DNA of 64,000 nt, from NCBI GenBank assembly GCA_934589675.1, contig CAKTOF010000001.1, forward strand, positions 164,914-228,913. Reading direction: 5' to 3'. Source of the DNA: an uncultured Oscillospiraceae bacterium. Its GTDB lineage: Bacteria > Bacillota > Clostridia > Oscillospirales > Oscillospiraceae. Each line of letters begins with the position of its first letter. Within the stretch, counting starts at the first letter, position 1. Below the pieces are notes generated by a model. The model was not told the DNA's origin. It saw nothing but the letters and a program-made list of their open reading frames with translations, and searched no databases. Shown in pieces: positions 26,399 through 34,953 of the stretch. The translations under genes and the position numbers were made by a program.

Positions 26399-28021
26399 TT
26401 ACTTGGTGAACGTGATGTTTCTGAGGTTCGGCAGCATCGTGGCCGTTCCGACAAAGCCCTCCACATAGTCGGCAACGGCAAAGGTAGCCGCGTAGTCCGC
26501 CACAGGGATCATGTAGACGTTGTCAAAAATGCTTTGCTGGATGTTCTCATACAGCGCGCGGCGGGCTGCCTCGTCGGTCGTGGTCAGGCCTTCCGCCATC
26601 CACTGCTCCAGCTGCTCGTCGTGCGTCGCGGCAAGCCGCATGGCGCCGTGCATACGCAGCGGGTCATAGATCTTCGACGGGTCGGACATGGTGGCCTTGA
26701 GCTCCATAAAGCCCATGGTGGCCTCGCCGTTCATATAGGCGGCAAATGCGGTGCCGTGGTCGACGACGTGGATGTCCAGCGTGATGCCGACCTCGCTGAA
26801 CATTGCCTGGCAGATCTCAGCCAGCTGCGCGTACATGCCGTCGCTCGGGACCGTACAGGAAACGGACAGGCCGTCGGCATAGCCGGCGTCGGTCAGCAGC
26901 CTGCGGGACAGGTCGGGGTCATACGAATAGCAGCCGACGTTCTTATAGCCGAACATCTCCTCGCCCAGTGTGGAGGTCGGCACGGTGCCGGCAGAGCCGT
27001 ACACCAGCTCGACGAGGCGCTCGTAGTTGATGGCGTGAGCCATGGCCTCGCGGACGTTCTTGTCCTGAAATACGGGGTCATCCTGATTGAAGCACCAGCA
27101 CACATGGTCGTAGCCGTGATTCATCACGATCTCGATGCCGCTCACGCTGCCGCTGAGCACACTGTCGATGTCCGAGGTGCTCGGCGTGTCGATGAGGTCG
27201 ACGCCGCCGGTCTGCAGCTCCATAAAGCGGGTGGAGTTTTCGCCGAGGAAGCGGAACTCGACCGTGCTGAACGCCGGCTTCTCGCCCCAGTAGTCGTCGC
27301 GCAGCGTGAGCGTGATGCCCTCGCCGGAGACCCATCTGCTGACCTCAAACGGTCCGGAGCCCATGGGGTTCGTGCCGTAGTTGTCGCCCTGTGCCTCCAC
27401 ATAGCTGCTGCAGACGATGGCGGTCGTGAAGTTTGAGAACAGCTTCAGCATGGGGGCAAACGGCTCCTTGAGCACAAACTGGACATGCGTGTCATCGATG
27501 GCTGTGCAGTTCGGGAGATCGAAGGACATGAAGTTCGCCGCCATCATCGGCGCCTTGGACAGGCGGTTGATAGTGTAGATGACATCGTCCGCCGTCATCT
27601 TCTCTCCGTTGGCGAAGAATACGTCGTCGCGGAGCGTGATGTTGAAGTGCAGCTCATCCTCGTATTCCCACTCCGTCGCCAGACGAGGAAGGATCTGACC
27701 CGTGGTGTCGTCATAGAAGAACAGGGTGTCCATGACCAGGTCGATGACGATGCCGGCGATTGAAGAGCCGGTGTTCGTGGTCGTGTCGAACGAGGTGATC
27801 TCCGCGGCCATGCCGACCACCAGATTGTCCTTCGTCTTCTGTGTGCCGTCCGCAGCGGCGCCGTCCGGCTTTGCCGCGCCGCCGTCCTGCGCCGAGGCGG
27901 GGGCGTCGCTGTCTGCGGGCTTCCCGCTGTCTGACTGCGCCTTGTCGCCGCCTCCGGCGCATGCGCACAGCGCAAGCACCATACACATAACCAGCACAAG
28001 CGCGATAACCTTCTTTTTCAT
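26399..28021 (-). CDS. Extracellular solute-binding lipoprotein (SBP family 5), operon 2
   Basis: The 540-residue protein has a lipoprotein signal with lipobox LCAC (C21) and an S/D/A/P/G-rich linker to about residue 60. A family 5 body follows, with segments such as LVMDTLFFYDDTTGQILPRL and FRFLGENSTRFMELQTGGVD. The second of two nearby ATGs was chosen because aaggag is ideally spaced for it and too close to the first. It is the first gene of a nine-gene operon that continues through four importer subunits into the ferredoxin/flavoprotein set. Confidence 0.92.
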   Translation of the reverse strand: MKKKVIALVLVMCMVLALCACAGGGDKAQSDSGKPADSDAPASAQDGGAAKPDGAAADGTQKTKDNLVVGMAAEITSFDTTTNTGSSIAGIVIDLVMDTLFFYDDTTGQILPRLATEWEYEDELHFNITLRDDVFFANGEKMTADDVIYTINRLSKAPMMAANFMSFDLPNCTAIDDTHVQFVLKEPFAPMLKLFSNFTTAIVCSSYVEAQGDNYGTNPMGSGPFEVSRWVSGEGITLTLRDDYWGEKPAFSTVEFRFLGENSTRFMELQTGGVDLIDTPSTSDIDSVLSGSVSGIEIVMNHGYDHVCWCFNQDDPVFQDKNVREAMAHAINYERLVELVYGSAGTVPTSTLGEEMFGYKNVGCYSYDPDLSRRLLTDAGYADGLSVSCTVPSDGMYAQLAEICQAMFSEVGITLDIHVVDHGTAFAAYMNGEATMGFMELKATMSDPSKIYDPLRMHGAMRLAATHDEQLEQWMAEGLTTTDEAARRALYENIQQSIFDNVYMIPVADYAATFAVADYVEGFVGTATMLPNLRNITFTK

Positions 28022-28136
28022 GAGCATCTCCTTCTCTCCATTTGATTTTTGATTATTTTATCGCTGCTGTTTATCGGCATTTTGATTATATCACGGCCCC
28101 TCCCGTTTAGGATTCTTGGAAAAAATGACAACGTTC

Positions 28137-28165
28137 TTGAAAAACCTTTGAACCCTTGCTATACT
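28137..28165 (+). promoter_or_regulatory. Promoter of the LysR gene opposite operon 2
   Basis: TTGAAA and TATACT are spaced by 17 bases. The divergent operon 2 promoter has a clear TATAAT (plus-strand 28085-28090) but no good -35, consistent with need for an activator. Confidence 0.6.
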
Positions 28166-28234
28166 GAACAGGACGCAGCAGTCTGCTGCATCGGCTGTTT
28201 TTCTTCTCCTGACTATGCGCGCAGAGGTGAAACT

Positions 28235-29155
28235 ATGAACACAGATCATCTGAAATGTGTGCTTGCGGTGGCTCACTGCGGCTCAATGAACCGAGCTGCA
28301 AAGCAGCTTTTTCTCACGCAGCCGACAGTGGGCGCGGCCGTGTCCTCCGTGGAAAAGGAGCTGGGCTTCCCGCTTTTTATCCGCACAAAGGACGGCTGCG
28401 TGCTCACCAAGACCGGCGAGGAGATCATCGGCCAGATCCAGGCCGTCGTCGATCAGGTCGACCGCTGGATCGGCCAGGACAAGGCTCTGCCGGATTCGGC
28501 GGCCGTCTACATCATCAACAACAGCGAGATCGGCTTTTCCGGCATCCTGCGTGAGGTGCTTGTCACGTTTCGGGAGATGTATCCCAACATCAACATCTAC
28601 CAGAGCATCGACCGCTACTTCCCTGAAAAGAAAGACAGCTGCAAGCAGAATATCATCATTACGCCCACCGTATCGGACAATCCGCAGCCGCAGCGGGATA
28701 TGCGCAGCGCCCACTGGGACGAACGCACGCTGTATTCCGACCACTTCATCGCCTACCTTCGCCCCGATCACCCGCTCGCCGGCGGCGGCAGCATCTCGAT
28801 CGACAAGCTGCGCGGCGAGACCATCGCCATCCCCATGAACGACGAGCCGATGGAGAATACGATCTTCTGGCAGCGCGCGGGCCAATCCAACCGCATCCTG
28901 CGCTACGGCGACAGCGAGAGCGTCATGGAGGCTGTCGCGCAGGGCGGCTGCATCGGCATCCTGACATCCGGGAGCGTCCGCAACAACTACCTGCTCCAGT
29001 CCCGCTGCCTGTGCACCGCGTCCTTCGACGATCTGGATTCGACGATCTCCCACACGCTCTACAGCCGCAAGCCGCACTATCTCTCCTCCGCGGAAAAGAT
29101 CCTGCTTGCATACATTCTCCGGCATTTTTCGGGCGATCCGGCCCCGAGGACATAA
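28235..29155 (+). CDS. LysR-family regulator, divergent from importer operon 2
   Basis: The 306-residue protein has an N-terminal LysR helix-turn-helix, GSMNRAAKQLFLTQPTVGAA followed by VSSVEKELGFPLFIRT. The C-terminal region is a substrate-binding-like effector domain, with PDHPLAGGGSISIDKLRGET as a typical segment. The ATG at 28235 follows agaggtg. LysR genes usually control the gene transcribed away from them, so operon 2 (binding protein, importer, reductases) is the expected target and its substrate the likely effector. Confidence 0.92.
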   Translation: MNTDHLKCVLAVAHCGSMNRAAKQLFLTQPTVGAAVSSVEKELGFPLFIRTKDGCVLTKTGEEIIGQIQAVVDQVDRWIGQDKALPDSAAVYIINNSEIGFSGILREVLVTFREMYPNINIYQSIDRYFPEKKDSCKQNIIITPTVSDNPQPQRDMRSAHWDERTLYSDHFIAYLRPDHPLAGGGSISIDKLRGETIAIPMNDEPMENTIFWQRAGQSNRILRYGDSESVMEAVAQGGCIGILTSGSVRNNYLLQSRCLCTASFDDLDSTISHTLYSRKPHYLSSAEKILLAYILRHFSGDPAPRT

Positions 29156-29288
29156 AACTTCATGCATGTACGCGGCGCCACGATAATCTTCCAATGCCGA
29201 CACATGAAGCTTTTGTGCACCATTTCCGGTCGCCCCGCTGACGGCGAGGAAATGGTACATTTCTGATCTTGCTATGCTTTTGCAAAGC

Positions 29289-29359
29289 AAAAAAAGCCCC
29301 GGCGGGGCCATTTCTCCCACCGGGGCAAATGGGGCGCGCTGCTTTTGGCAGCGCGCCCC
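29289..29359 (-). terminator. Tandem hairpins ending the rnf operon
   Basis: Immediately after rnfB a 12-bp stem (29331-29342 with 29348-29359) is followed on the minus strand by a second hairpin with a 7-bp CG stem (29296-29302 with 29320-29326) and then seven T residues. The second is the intrinsic terminator. The rest of the gap (29156-29288) holds inverted repeats around 29163-29215 and 29219-29256 but no gene. Confidence 0.8.
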
Positions 29360-29369
29360 GTGCTTTTCG

Positions 29370-30182
29370 TTATTGCTCGATCTGAACCGTCTCGCCCGTG
29401 AAGCAGATGGCGTGTCTGGGGCACTTCTCGGCGCATTTTCCGCAGCCGGTGCATTTTTCGTAGTCGATGACGGCGACGTTGCCCTCGACGTGGATGGCGT
29501 CGTGCTCGCACGCGCGCTCGCACAGGCGGCAGGCGATGCAGCTCTCGTCGCAGGCGTTTTTCGCCTGAACGCCCTTGTCGCGGTTGGCGCAGCCGACGGC
29601 CGTGTTCGCCCCATACGGCACGGCGGAGATGATGTGCCGCGGGCACGCGGCCGCGCAGGCAAGGCATCCGCTGCACTTTTCCGCGTCGACGACGGCGCGG
29701 CCGTCCACAACGGCGATGGCGCCGTACTGGCACGCGCGCACGCAGTTGCCGAAGCCGAGGCAGCCGAAGCCGCACGAAAGCGGGCCGTTGCCGGCAAGGC
29801 GCATGGCCGCGCCGCAGTCGGCGATGCCGACATAGTCGGCCTTCCACGCCCGGCCAGTGCCCGTGCAGTGCACGAACGCGACCTGCCGGGCGACCTCGAC
29901 GGCCTCGACGCCCATGATCGCGGCCATTTTCGCCGCGGCCTCGCTGCCGCCGGAGGCGCACTTGCCGATCTCGGCCTCGCCGGCGATGACGGCCTTGGCA
30001 TACGCCTCGCAGCCGGCATAGCCGCAGCCGCCGCAGTTTGCACCGGGCAGCGCGGCCGTCATCGGCTCAAGCCGCTCGTCCTTCGGGACGTAAAACACCT
30101 TCGACGCCAGCGCCAGCACAAGCCCGAACAGCAGGCCGAGCACGGAGAGAACGCCGATGGCGTACAGAATCGTCATATCCAT
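29370..30182 (-). CDS. rnfB: Rnf complex iron-sulfur subunit B
   Basis: The 270-residue protein has an N-terminal membrane anchor (about residues 4-28). The Fe-S domain GANCGGCGYAGCEAYAKAV then follows. Three cysteine regions come after it, including CSGCLACAAACPRH, CIACRLCERACEHDA and CTGCGKCAEKCPRHA. RnfB accepts electrons from reduced ferredoxin and passes them into the membrane complex. It is the last gene of rnfCDGEAB, 12 bases after rnfA. Confidence 0.95.
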   Translation of the reverse strand: MDMTILYAIGVLSVLGLLFGLVLALASKVFYVPKDERLEPMTAALPGANCGGCGYAGCEAYAKAVIAGEAEIGKCASGGSEAAAKMAAIMGVEAVEVARQVAFVHCTGTGRAWKADYVGIADCGAAMRLAGNGPLSCGFGCLGFGNCVRACQYGAIAVVDGRAVVDAEKCSGCLACAAACPRHIISAVPYGANTAVGCANRDKGVQAKNACDESCIACRLCERACEHDAIHVEGNVAVIDYEKCTGCGKCAEKCPRHAICFTGETVQIEQ

Positions 30183-30194
30183 TTCGTCCCCTCC

Positions 30195-30803
30195 TTACCC
30201 GAACACACGCAGGCCGGAAAAGCCCATAAACGCCAGCGCGATGAGTCCGGCCGCGATGAGCGCGATGGGGAAGCCCTCAAAGCACTTCGGGCACTCGCAG
30301 CCCTCCATGCGCTCGCGCACGGAGGCGAACAGCTCGATGGCCAGCAGGAAGCCGAGGCCGCCCGTGACGCCGTAGACGACGGACTCGATGAAATTGTAGC
30401 CGTTCTGGATGTTGAGCAGCGCCACGCCAAGCACGGCGCAGTTGGTCGTGATGAGCGGCAGATAGATGCCGAGCGCCTCATAGAGCGCGGGCAGCACCTT
30501 CTGCAAAAACATCTCGACGAGCTGCACGAGCGCCGCGATGACGAGGATGAACACGACGGTCTGCATGAACCGCAGATCCGCGCTGAGCACGCTCGTGGCC
30601 GGGTCGAGGAAGAAGTGGTTCACCGCCCACGTCACGGCCGACGCCACGCCCATGACGAACGTGACGGCAAGACCCATGCCGAGCGCCGTATCCGTCCGCT
30701 TGGACACGCCCATGAACGGGCAGATGCCGAGGAACTGCGAAAAGATGAAGTTCTCGATGAGGATCGCGCCGAGCGCGATGGAGAAAAGCCCTGTCAAACT
30801 CAT
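30195..30803 (-). CDS. rnfA: Rnf complex integral membrane subunit A
   Basis: The 202-residue protein has six predicted membrane helices. The conserved FIFSQFLGICPFMGVS and TTNCAVLGVALLN segments mark RnfA/NqrE; their cysteines bind the intramembrane [2Fe-2S] cluster in this family. The ATG at 30803 overlaps the rnfE stop by four bases; longer frames upstream are antiparallel shadows. It forms a pseudo-symmetric pair with RnfE. Confidence 0.95.
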   Translation of the reverse strand: MSLTGLFSIALGAILIENFIFSQFLGICPFMGVSKRTDTALGMGLAVTFVMGVASAVTWAVNHFFLDPATSVLSADLRFMQTVVFILVIAALVQLVEMFLQKVLPALYEALGIYLPLITTNCAVLGVALLNIQNGYNFIESVVYGVTGGLGFLLAIELFASVRERMEGCECPKCFEGFPIALIAAGLIALAFMGFSGLRVFG

Positions 30804-31432
30804 TTCGCGCCCTCCTTCTGCTTGGCCTTGTTCGTAAAGTACTGCACGGCCGCGATGAGCACGCCGAGCGCCAGGAAGCCGCCGAACGGCAGGATGATGA
30901 GCATGGCAGGATAGCCCTCCGGGATGATGCGGTAGCCCTCGCCGCCGTTGAAGACGCCCGCACCGAACGTGCCCGCGCCGAGCAGCTCGCGCACGATGCT
31001 CATCACGAGCAGCGCGGCCGTGTAGCCGATGCCCTGCGTCAGGCCGTCCACCGCGGCGGCGCCGACGGAATTCTTCGAGGCAAACGCCTCGGCGCGGCCG
31101 AGAATGATGCAGTTGACGACGATGAGCGGGATGAACACGCCGAGCGAGTCCGCCAGCGCCGGAACGAACGCCTGAATGAGCAGGTCGACCATCGTGACAA
31201 AGCCCGCGATGACGACAATGTACGCCGCGATGCGGATCTTGTCCGGGATGACCTTGCGCAGCAGCGAGATGACGATGTTCGAGCAGATGAGGATGGCCGT
31301 GACCGAGACGCCCATGCCGAGGCCGTTGAAGAGCGACGTCGTGATGGCCATGGTCGAGCACATGCCAAGAAGCTGCACGAGCACGGGGTTCTGGGTCAGA
31401 AGACCCTCTTTGAGCTGTTTTTTGAAATTCAT
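30800..31432 (-). CDS. rnfE: Rnf complex integral membrane subunit E
   Basis: The 210-residue membrane protein has LTQNPVLVQLLGMCSTMAIT at its start and LIVVNCIILGRAEAFASKNS in the second half. It is homologous to RnfA and NqrD. The two conserved cysteines (in LGMC and VNCI) match the cluster-binding pattern. It follows rnfG by 13 bases and overlaps rnfA. Confidence 0.95.
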   Translation of the reverse strand: MNFKKQLKEGLLTQNPVLVQLLGMCSTMAITTSLFNGLGMGVSVTAILICSNIVISLLRKVIPDKIRIAAYIVVIAGFVTMVDLLIQAFVPALADSLGVFIPLIVVNCIILGRAEAFASKNSVGAAAVDGLTQGIGYTAALLVMSIVRELLGAGTFGAGVFNGGEGYRIIPEGYPAMLIILPFGGFLALGVLIAAVQYFTNKAKQKEGAK

Positions 31433-31445
31433 GCCGCCGACCTCC

Positions 31446-32006
31446 TTAGCTCATGAGCGCCGCGGCGCAAGAGAGCGCGGCCGAGACGCCGTTTGTGACG
31501 GCGCGGCTCGTCACGGTCGCGCCCGTGAGCGCGTCGATCGTGCCGCCGTCCTTCGTGACGGCAAGCGCGCCGGACGCTCCGACAAACTGGCCGCGGAACG
31601 CTTCGCCGACGGAGGTCTTTGCCGCGGCGTTCGCGCCGAGGCCGCTCGTCTCGGAGTGGCTGACGACGGACACGCCGGTGCATTTGCCGTCTGGATCGAC
31701 GCCGACGATGAGCGTGATCGTCCCGCCGAAGCCGCTCGGCTTCACCTGCATGACATAACCGCACGGCTGGCCGGCCTCTGTCGCCTGCCACACGTCCGTG
31801 ACAAGGCCTGTCTCGTCCGTGAAGTCCACGGCCGAATAGTCGTCAAACGTCAGAACGGCCGCCATGGCCTCGCGCGTTTTTTTCGCGTTCGCCTCGGCGA
31901 TCGGCTCCTTCGTGACGGCGTTGACAAGACCAAGCAGCGCCGAGACGACGAGCGTGATGGCAAACAGCGTCGCCGTCAGGCGGAGCACATAGCCCTTAGA
32001 CTGCAT
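31446..32006 (-). CDS. rnfG: Rnf complex FMN-binding subunit G
   Basis: The 186-residue protein has a single N-terminal membrane helix (about residues 8-28) and an extracytoplasmic FMN-binding domain. The covalent flavin attachment region is DALTGATVTSRAVT, where a threonine is linked to FMN by phosphoester in this family. SHSETSGLGANA is the second conserved block. It overlaps rnfD by 11 bases. Confidence 0.94.
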   Translation of the reverse strand: MQSKGYVLRLTATLFAITLVVSALLGLVNAVTKEPIAEANAKKTREAMAAVLTFDDYSAVDFTDETGLVTDVWQATEAGQPCGYVMQVKPSGFGGTITLIVGVDPDGKCTGVSVVSHSETSGLGANAAAKTSVGEAFRGQFVGASGALAVTKDGGTIDALTGATVTSRAVTNGVSAALSCAAALMS

Positions 32007-33009
32007 CCCCGTCGCCTCCCTTCGCCTTTTTCACCTTCTCCGGCTTGACATAGCCGAAGCGCTTCGGCACGCCGACGCGGTCTAGGAAGCACGCGCAGAC
32101 GTTCATGATGAGAATCGCATACGACACACCCTCGGCGTAGGAGCCGAAGTAGCGGATGAACATCGTCAGCGCGCCGCAGCCGATGCCGTAGATCACCTGA
32201 CCCCACTTCGTGACGGGCGAGGTGACATAGTCCGTCGCCATGAACACGGCGCCGAGGATGACGCCGCCGGAGCACAGCTGCCAGAGCATCCAGTCCATGC
32301 GCGCGTTGCCGCCGCGCGGGAACAAGAACGCGATGAGCGCGACCGTGCCGAGGAACGACACCGGGATGCGCGCGGAGATGACGTCGCGCATGTAGAGATA
32401 CACGCCGCCGAGCAGCAGCAGCACGGCCGACGTCTCGCCCAGGCAGCCGCCCGTCGTGCCGACGTAGAGGTCAAACATCGTCACGCCCGGCGCAAGCCCC
32501 GTCTTCATGCGGGCAAGCGGCGTTGCGACCGTCACGGCGTCCACGTTCGAGCCGAAGATGGAAAGCGCCGTCCCGGGCGCGACCCATGTGGCCATGATGA
32601 CCGGCCAGGAAAACAGGAACGCGCGCGCGGCGAGCGCCGGGTTCATAAAGTTCTGCCCGATGCCGCCGAAGAGCTGCTTGACGACGATGATGGCGAAGAA
32701 GTCGCCGATGATGAGCGTCCAGTACGGGATGGTGACCGGGCACACGAACGCGAGCAGCAATCCCGTCACGACGGCCGACAGATCGCCCGCCGTGCAGTCC
32801 TTTTTCATGAGCCTGCGGTAGCCCCACTCAAAAAACACGCACGCGCCGGCCGACACAAGGCACACCATGAGCACCCGGAAGCCGAAGAAATACACCGACC
32901 CGATGAGCGCCGGCATGAGCGCGATGATGACGTCGAGCATGACAGAGCGCGTCGAGTCCCCCGCGTGGGCGTGCGGCGAGACGGACAGGGTTAAATTCTT
33001 TTCGTCCAT
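31996..33009 (-). CDS. rnfD: Rnf complex membrane subunit D
   Basis: The 337-residue protein has around ten membrane helices. It begins with SVSPHAHAGDSTRSVMLDVI, the standard RnfD/NqrB start. The covalent FMN site region is VDAVTVATPLARMKTG. A GQNFMNPALAARAFLF block is diagnostic. RnfD is considered a main ion-translocating subunit (Na+ or H+); the ion cannot be decided here. It lies 12 bases after rnfC. Confidence 0.95.
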   Translation of the reverse strand: MDEKNLTLSVSPHAHAGDSTRSVMLDVIIALMPALIGSVYFFGFRVLMVCLVSAGACVFFEWGYRRLMKKDCTAGDLSAVVTGLLLAFVCPVTIPYWTLIIGDFFAIIVVKQLFGGIGQNFMNPALAARAFLFSWPVIMATWVAPGTALSIFGSNVDAVTVATPLARMKTGLAPGVTMFDLYVGTTGGCLGETSAVLLLLGGVYLYMRDVISARIPVSFLGTVALIAFLFPRGGNARMDWMLWQLCSGGVILGAVFMATDYVTSPVTKWGQVIYGIGCGALTMFIRYFGSYAEGVSYAILIMNVCACFLDRVGVPKRFGYVKPEKVKKAKGGDGDAV

Positions 33010-33021
33010 GATCGCGCCTCC

Positions 33022-34332
33022 TTATTTCTTCGCTGCGGCATCGCGCAGCTTCTGCTTGGCGTTTTTGAAGCTCTGCACGAGCGGGATGCCCGCCGGGCAG
33101 ACGTAGGCGCAGCAGCCGCACTCGATGCAGTCGGTGACGTTTTTCTTCGTCAGGCCCTCCAGATTGTCCGCGCGCTCGTACTTATAGAGGTACAGCGGCA
33201 TCAGATGCATCGGGCAGGCGTCCATGCAGCGGCCGCAGCGGATGCAGTGCGGCGTCTTTTCGCCCTTCCACGCCGTGTCGTCCAGGCAGGTGATGGCGTT
33301 CGTGCCCTTGGACACCGGCACGTCGAGCCCCGCCTGCGCCATGCCCATCATCGGGCCGCCGGAGAGAACCTTGTACGCCGGGGTCCTGAAGCCGCCGGAC
33401 GCCTCAATGAGGTCGGAAAAGCGCGTGCCGATGGGCACGAGATAGTTGCCCGGCCGCTTCACGGCCTCGCCCGTCACGGTCACGACGCGGTGCGTGAGCG
33501 GCCGGCCCAGATAGACCGCGTCATACACGGCCGCGGCCGTCGCGGCGTTGAACACGGCGCAGCCCACGGCCGCCGGCAGCCCGCCCGGCGGGACGAGGCG
33601 GCCCGTGATGGACTGGATGAGCTGCTTTTCCGCGCCCTGCGGGTAGCGCGTTTTGCGCACGCACAGCTCGATGCCCGAGCCGGAACCGAGCAGGTTCTGC
33701 AGCGAGCGGATGGCCTCGGGCTTGTTGTCCTCGATGCCGATGTAGGCGCGACCCAGCTCAAAGATCCGCATGAGCACGCGCAGTCCGCCGACGACGCGCT
33801 CCGGCGTCTCGCGCAGCAGCCGGTCGTCGGCCGTGATGTACGGCTCGCACTCCGACGCGTTGAGAATCAGCGTGTCGACCTTGCCGATGCCGGACGAGAG
33901 CTTCACGTGCGCCGGGAACGTCGCGCCGCCCATGCCGGCGATGCCGGCCTCATGGATGATGTCCATGAGCTCCTCGGCCGTAAGGCCGTCGATTGATTCG
34001 CGCGGCGTCAGGTCGGGACACGGCGTGTCCAGCCCGTCGCTGTCGATGACGACGCTCATGACCGGAACGCCGGACGTGTGCGGCCGGAGCTCCACCGCGG
34101 CCACCGTGCCGGACACGGACGCGTGGACCGGCACGCACAGCCCTGTGTTGTCGCCGATCTTCTGCCCCACCGTCACCGTGTCGCCCTTTTTGACGAGCGG
34201 CTGACACGGCGCGCCAATGTGCTGGGACATGGGGATGACGACCTGCCGGGGAACGTAGGGACCGATCGGACAGTCGCAGGCGAGCTGCTTGCGGTCGTCT
34301 GGGTGAACGCCCCCGAAGAAGGAATGCGCCAC
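33022..34332 (-). CDS. rnfC: Rnf complex NADH-binding subunit C
   Basis: The 436-residue protein starts at a GTG preceded by gaggtg. The N-terminal part carries FGGVHPDDRK and a biotinyl-like barrel. The central flavin/NADH domain has AGIAGMGGATFPAHVKL, and an SLBB-type region follows. The C-terminal ferredoxin part has CIRCGRCMDACPMHLMP and CIECGCCAYVCPAGIPL. RnfC reduces NAD+ with electrons that entered through RnfB. It is the first gene of the operon, with a promoter at 34384-34412. Confidence 0.95.
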   Translation of the reverse strand: MAHSFFGGVHPDDRKQLACDCPIGPYVPRQVVIPMSQHIGAPCQPLVKKGDTVTVGQKIGDNTGLCVPVHASVSGTVAAVELRPHTSGVPVMSVVIDSDGLDTPCPDLTPRESIDGLTAEELMDIIHEAGIAGMGGATFPAHVKLSSGIGKVDTLILNASECEPYITADDRLLRETPERVVGGLRVLMRIFELGRAYIGIEDNKPEAIRSLQNLLGSGSGIELCVRKTRYPQGAEKQLIQSITGRLVPPGGLPAAVGCAVFNAATAAAVYDAVYLGRPLTHRVVTVTGEAVKRPGNYLVPIGTRFSDLIEASGGFRTPAYKVLSGGPMMGMAQAGLDVPVSKGTNAITCLDDTAWKGEKTPHCIRCGRCMDACPMHLMPLYLYKYERADNLEGLTKKNVTDCIECGCCAYVCPAGIPLVQSFKNAKQKLRDAAAKK

Positions 34333-34383
34333 TTGGGATCACCTCAATTTCTCATAAGTTGGGACGGGAGAAAATACAATAAC

Positions 34384-34412
34384 AATATAAAATAAAACCC
34401 CGCTGATTGCAA
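34384..34412 (-). promoter_or_regulatory. Promoter of the rnf operon
   Basis: On the minus strand, TTGCAA and TATATT are separated by 17 bases, about 55 bases upstream of the rnfC start. Confidence 0.65.
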
Positions 34413-34646
34413 GACGCACCTGCTCGGCGAAACAGGCAGGATTTCGTCATGATTTTTGCCGGTTTTCGGAAAAAATCAACAACAACAATTCCATCGCAAA
34501 CCGTGCCCGGCATGTGCGCCGCTGCGGCAAAATCCCTGTATTTGCGCCGGATTGCGCGGTTTCCAGCCTGTTCGGAGCACGAAGCAGTGCCGCCCTTTTT
34601 TTGCCCAGAGCTTCCGCAGCCTTTAGGTGTATACAAAAAAATCGAA

Positions 34647-34675
34647 TTGACATCGTTTTATCTATGATGTATATT
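34647..34675 (+). promoter_or_regulatory. Promoter of importer operon 3
   Basis: A perfect TTGACA is followed after 17 bases by TATATT. Transcription would begin near 34682, leaving a leader of about 270 bases before the first gene. Confidence 0.75.
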
Positions 34676-34681
34676 GTTTCT

Positions 34682-34953
34682 AACGGGAGTCATGCCTGAA
34701 TTGGACAGAATCACAACAAAAACAGCAGGAATTGCGCTTCTGTGTAGATTCTACAAGCCCACACACGCAGATTTGTGCGCTAACACAAGTACGTCGCGGG
34801 ACCAGAACCGGCCGGACAGCCGGGGCGCCGGTTCCGCGTTTGGCCGTTATTCCGGGCGAAAAACGGTGAGAAGGGCCGAACGGCCTTTTGAATATAGATC
34901 CAAGCGACCGGCGGGTGCCGGCCCAAAATTTTACCATGGGTGGTGTGTGAAAT
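34682..34953 (+). promoter_or_regulatory. Structured leader of importer operon 3, possible attenuator
   Basis: The leader contains a branched GC hairpin (34805-34834). It also has a 7-bp hairpin followed by TTTT (34871-34889) that looks like an intrinsic terminator upstream of the first gene. A further small hairpin lies before the ribosome region. No known riboswitch class is recognised. A tiny in-frame ORF, MGGV, ends three bases before the TTG start. Confidence 0.4.

Noticed and set aside
34682..34953. Known riboswitch (for example TPP, cobalamin, T-box)
   Set aside because: None of the conserved core motifs I know, such as the T-box TGGNACC sequence or the cobalamin box, is visible.
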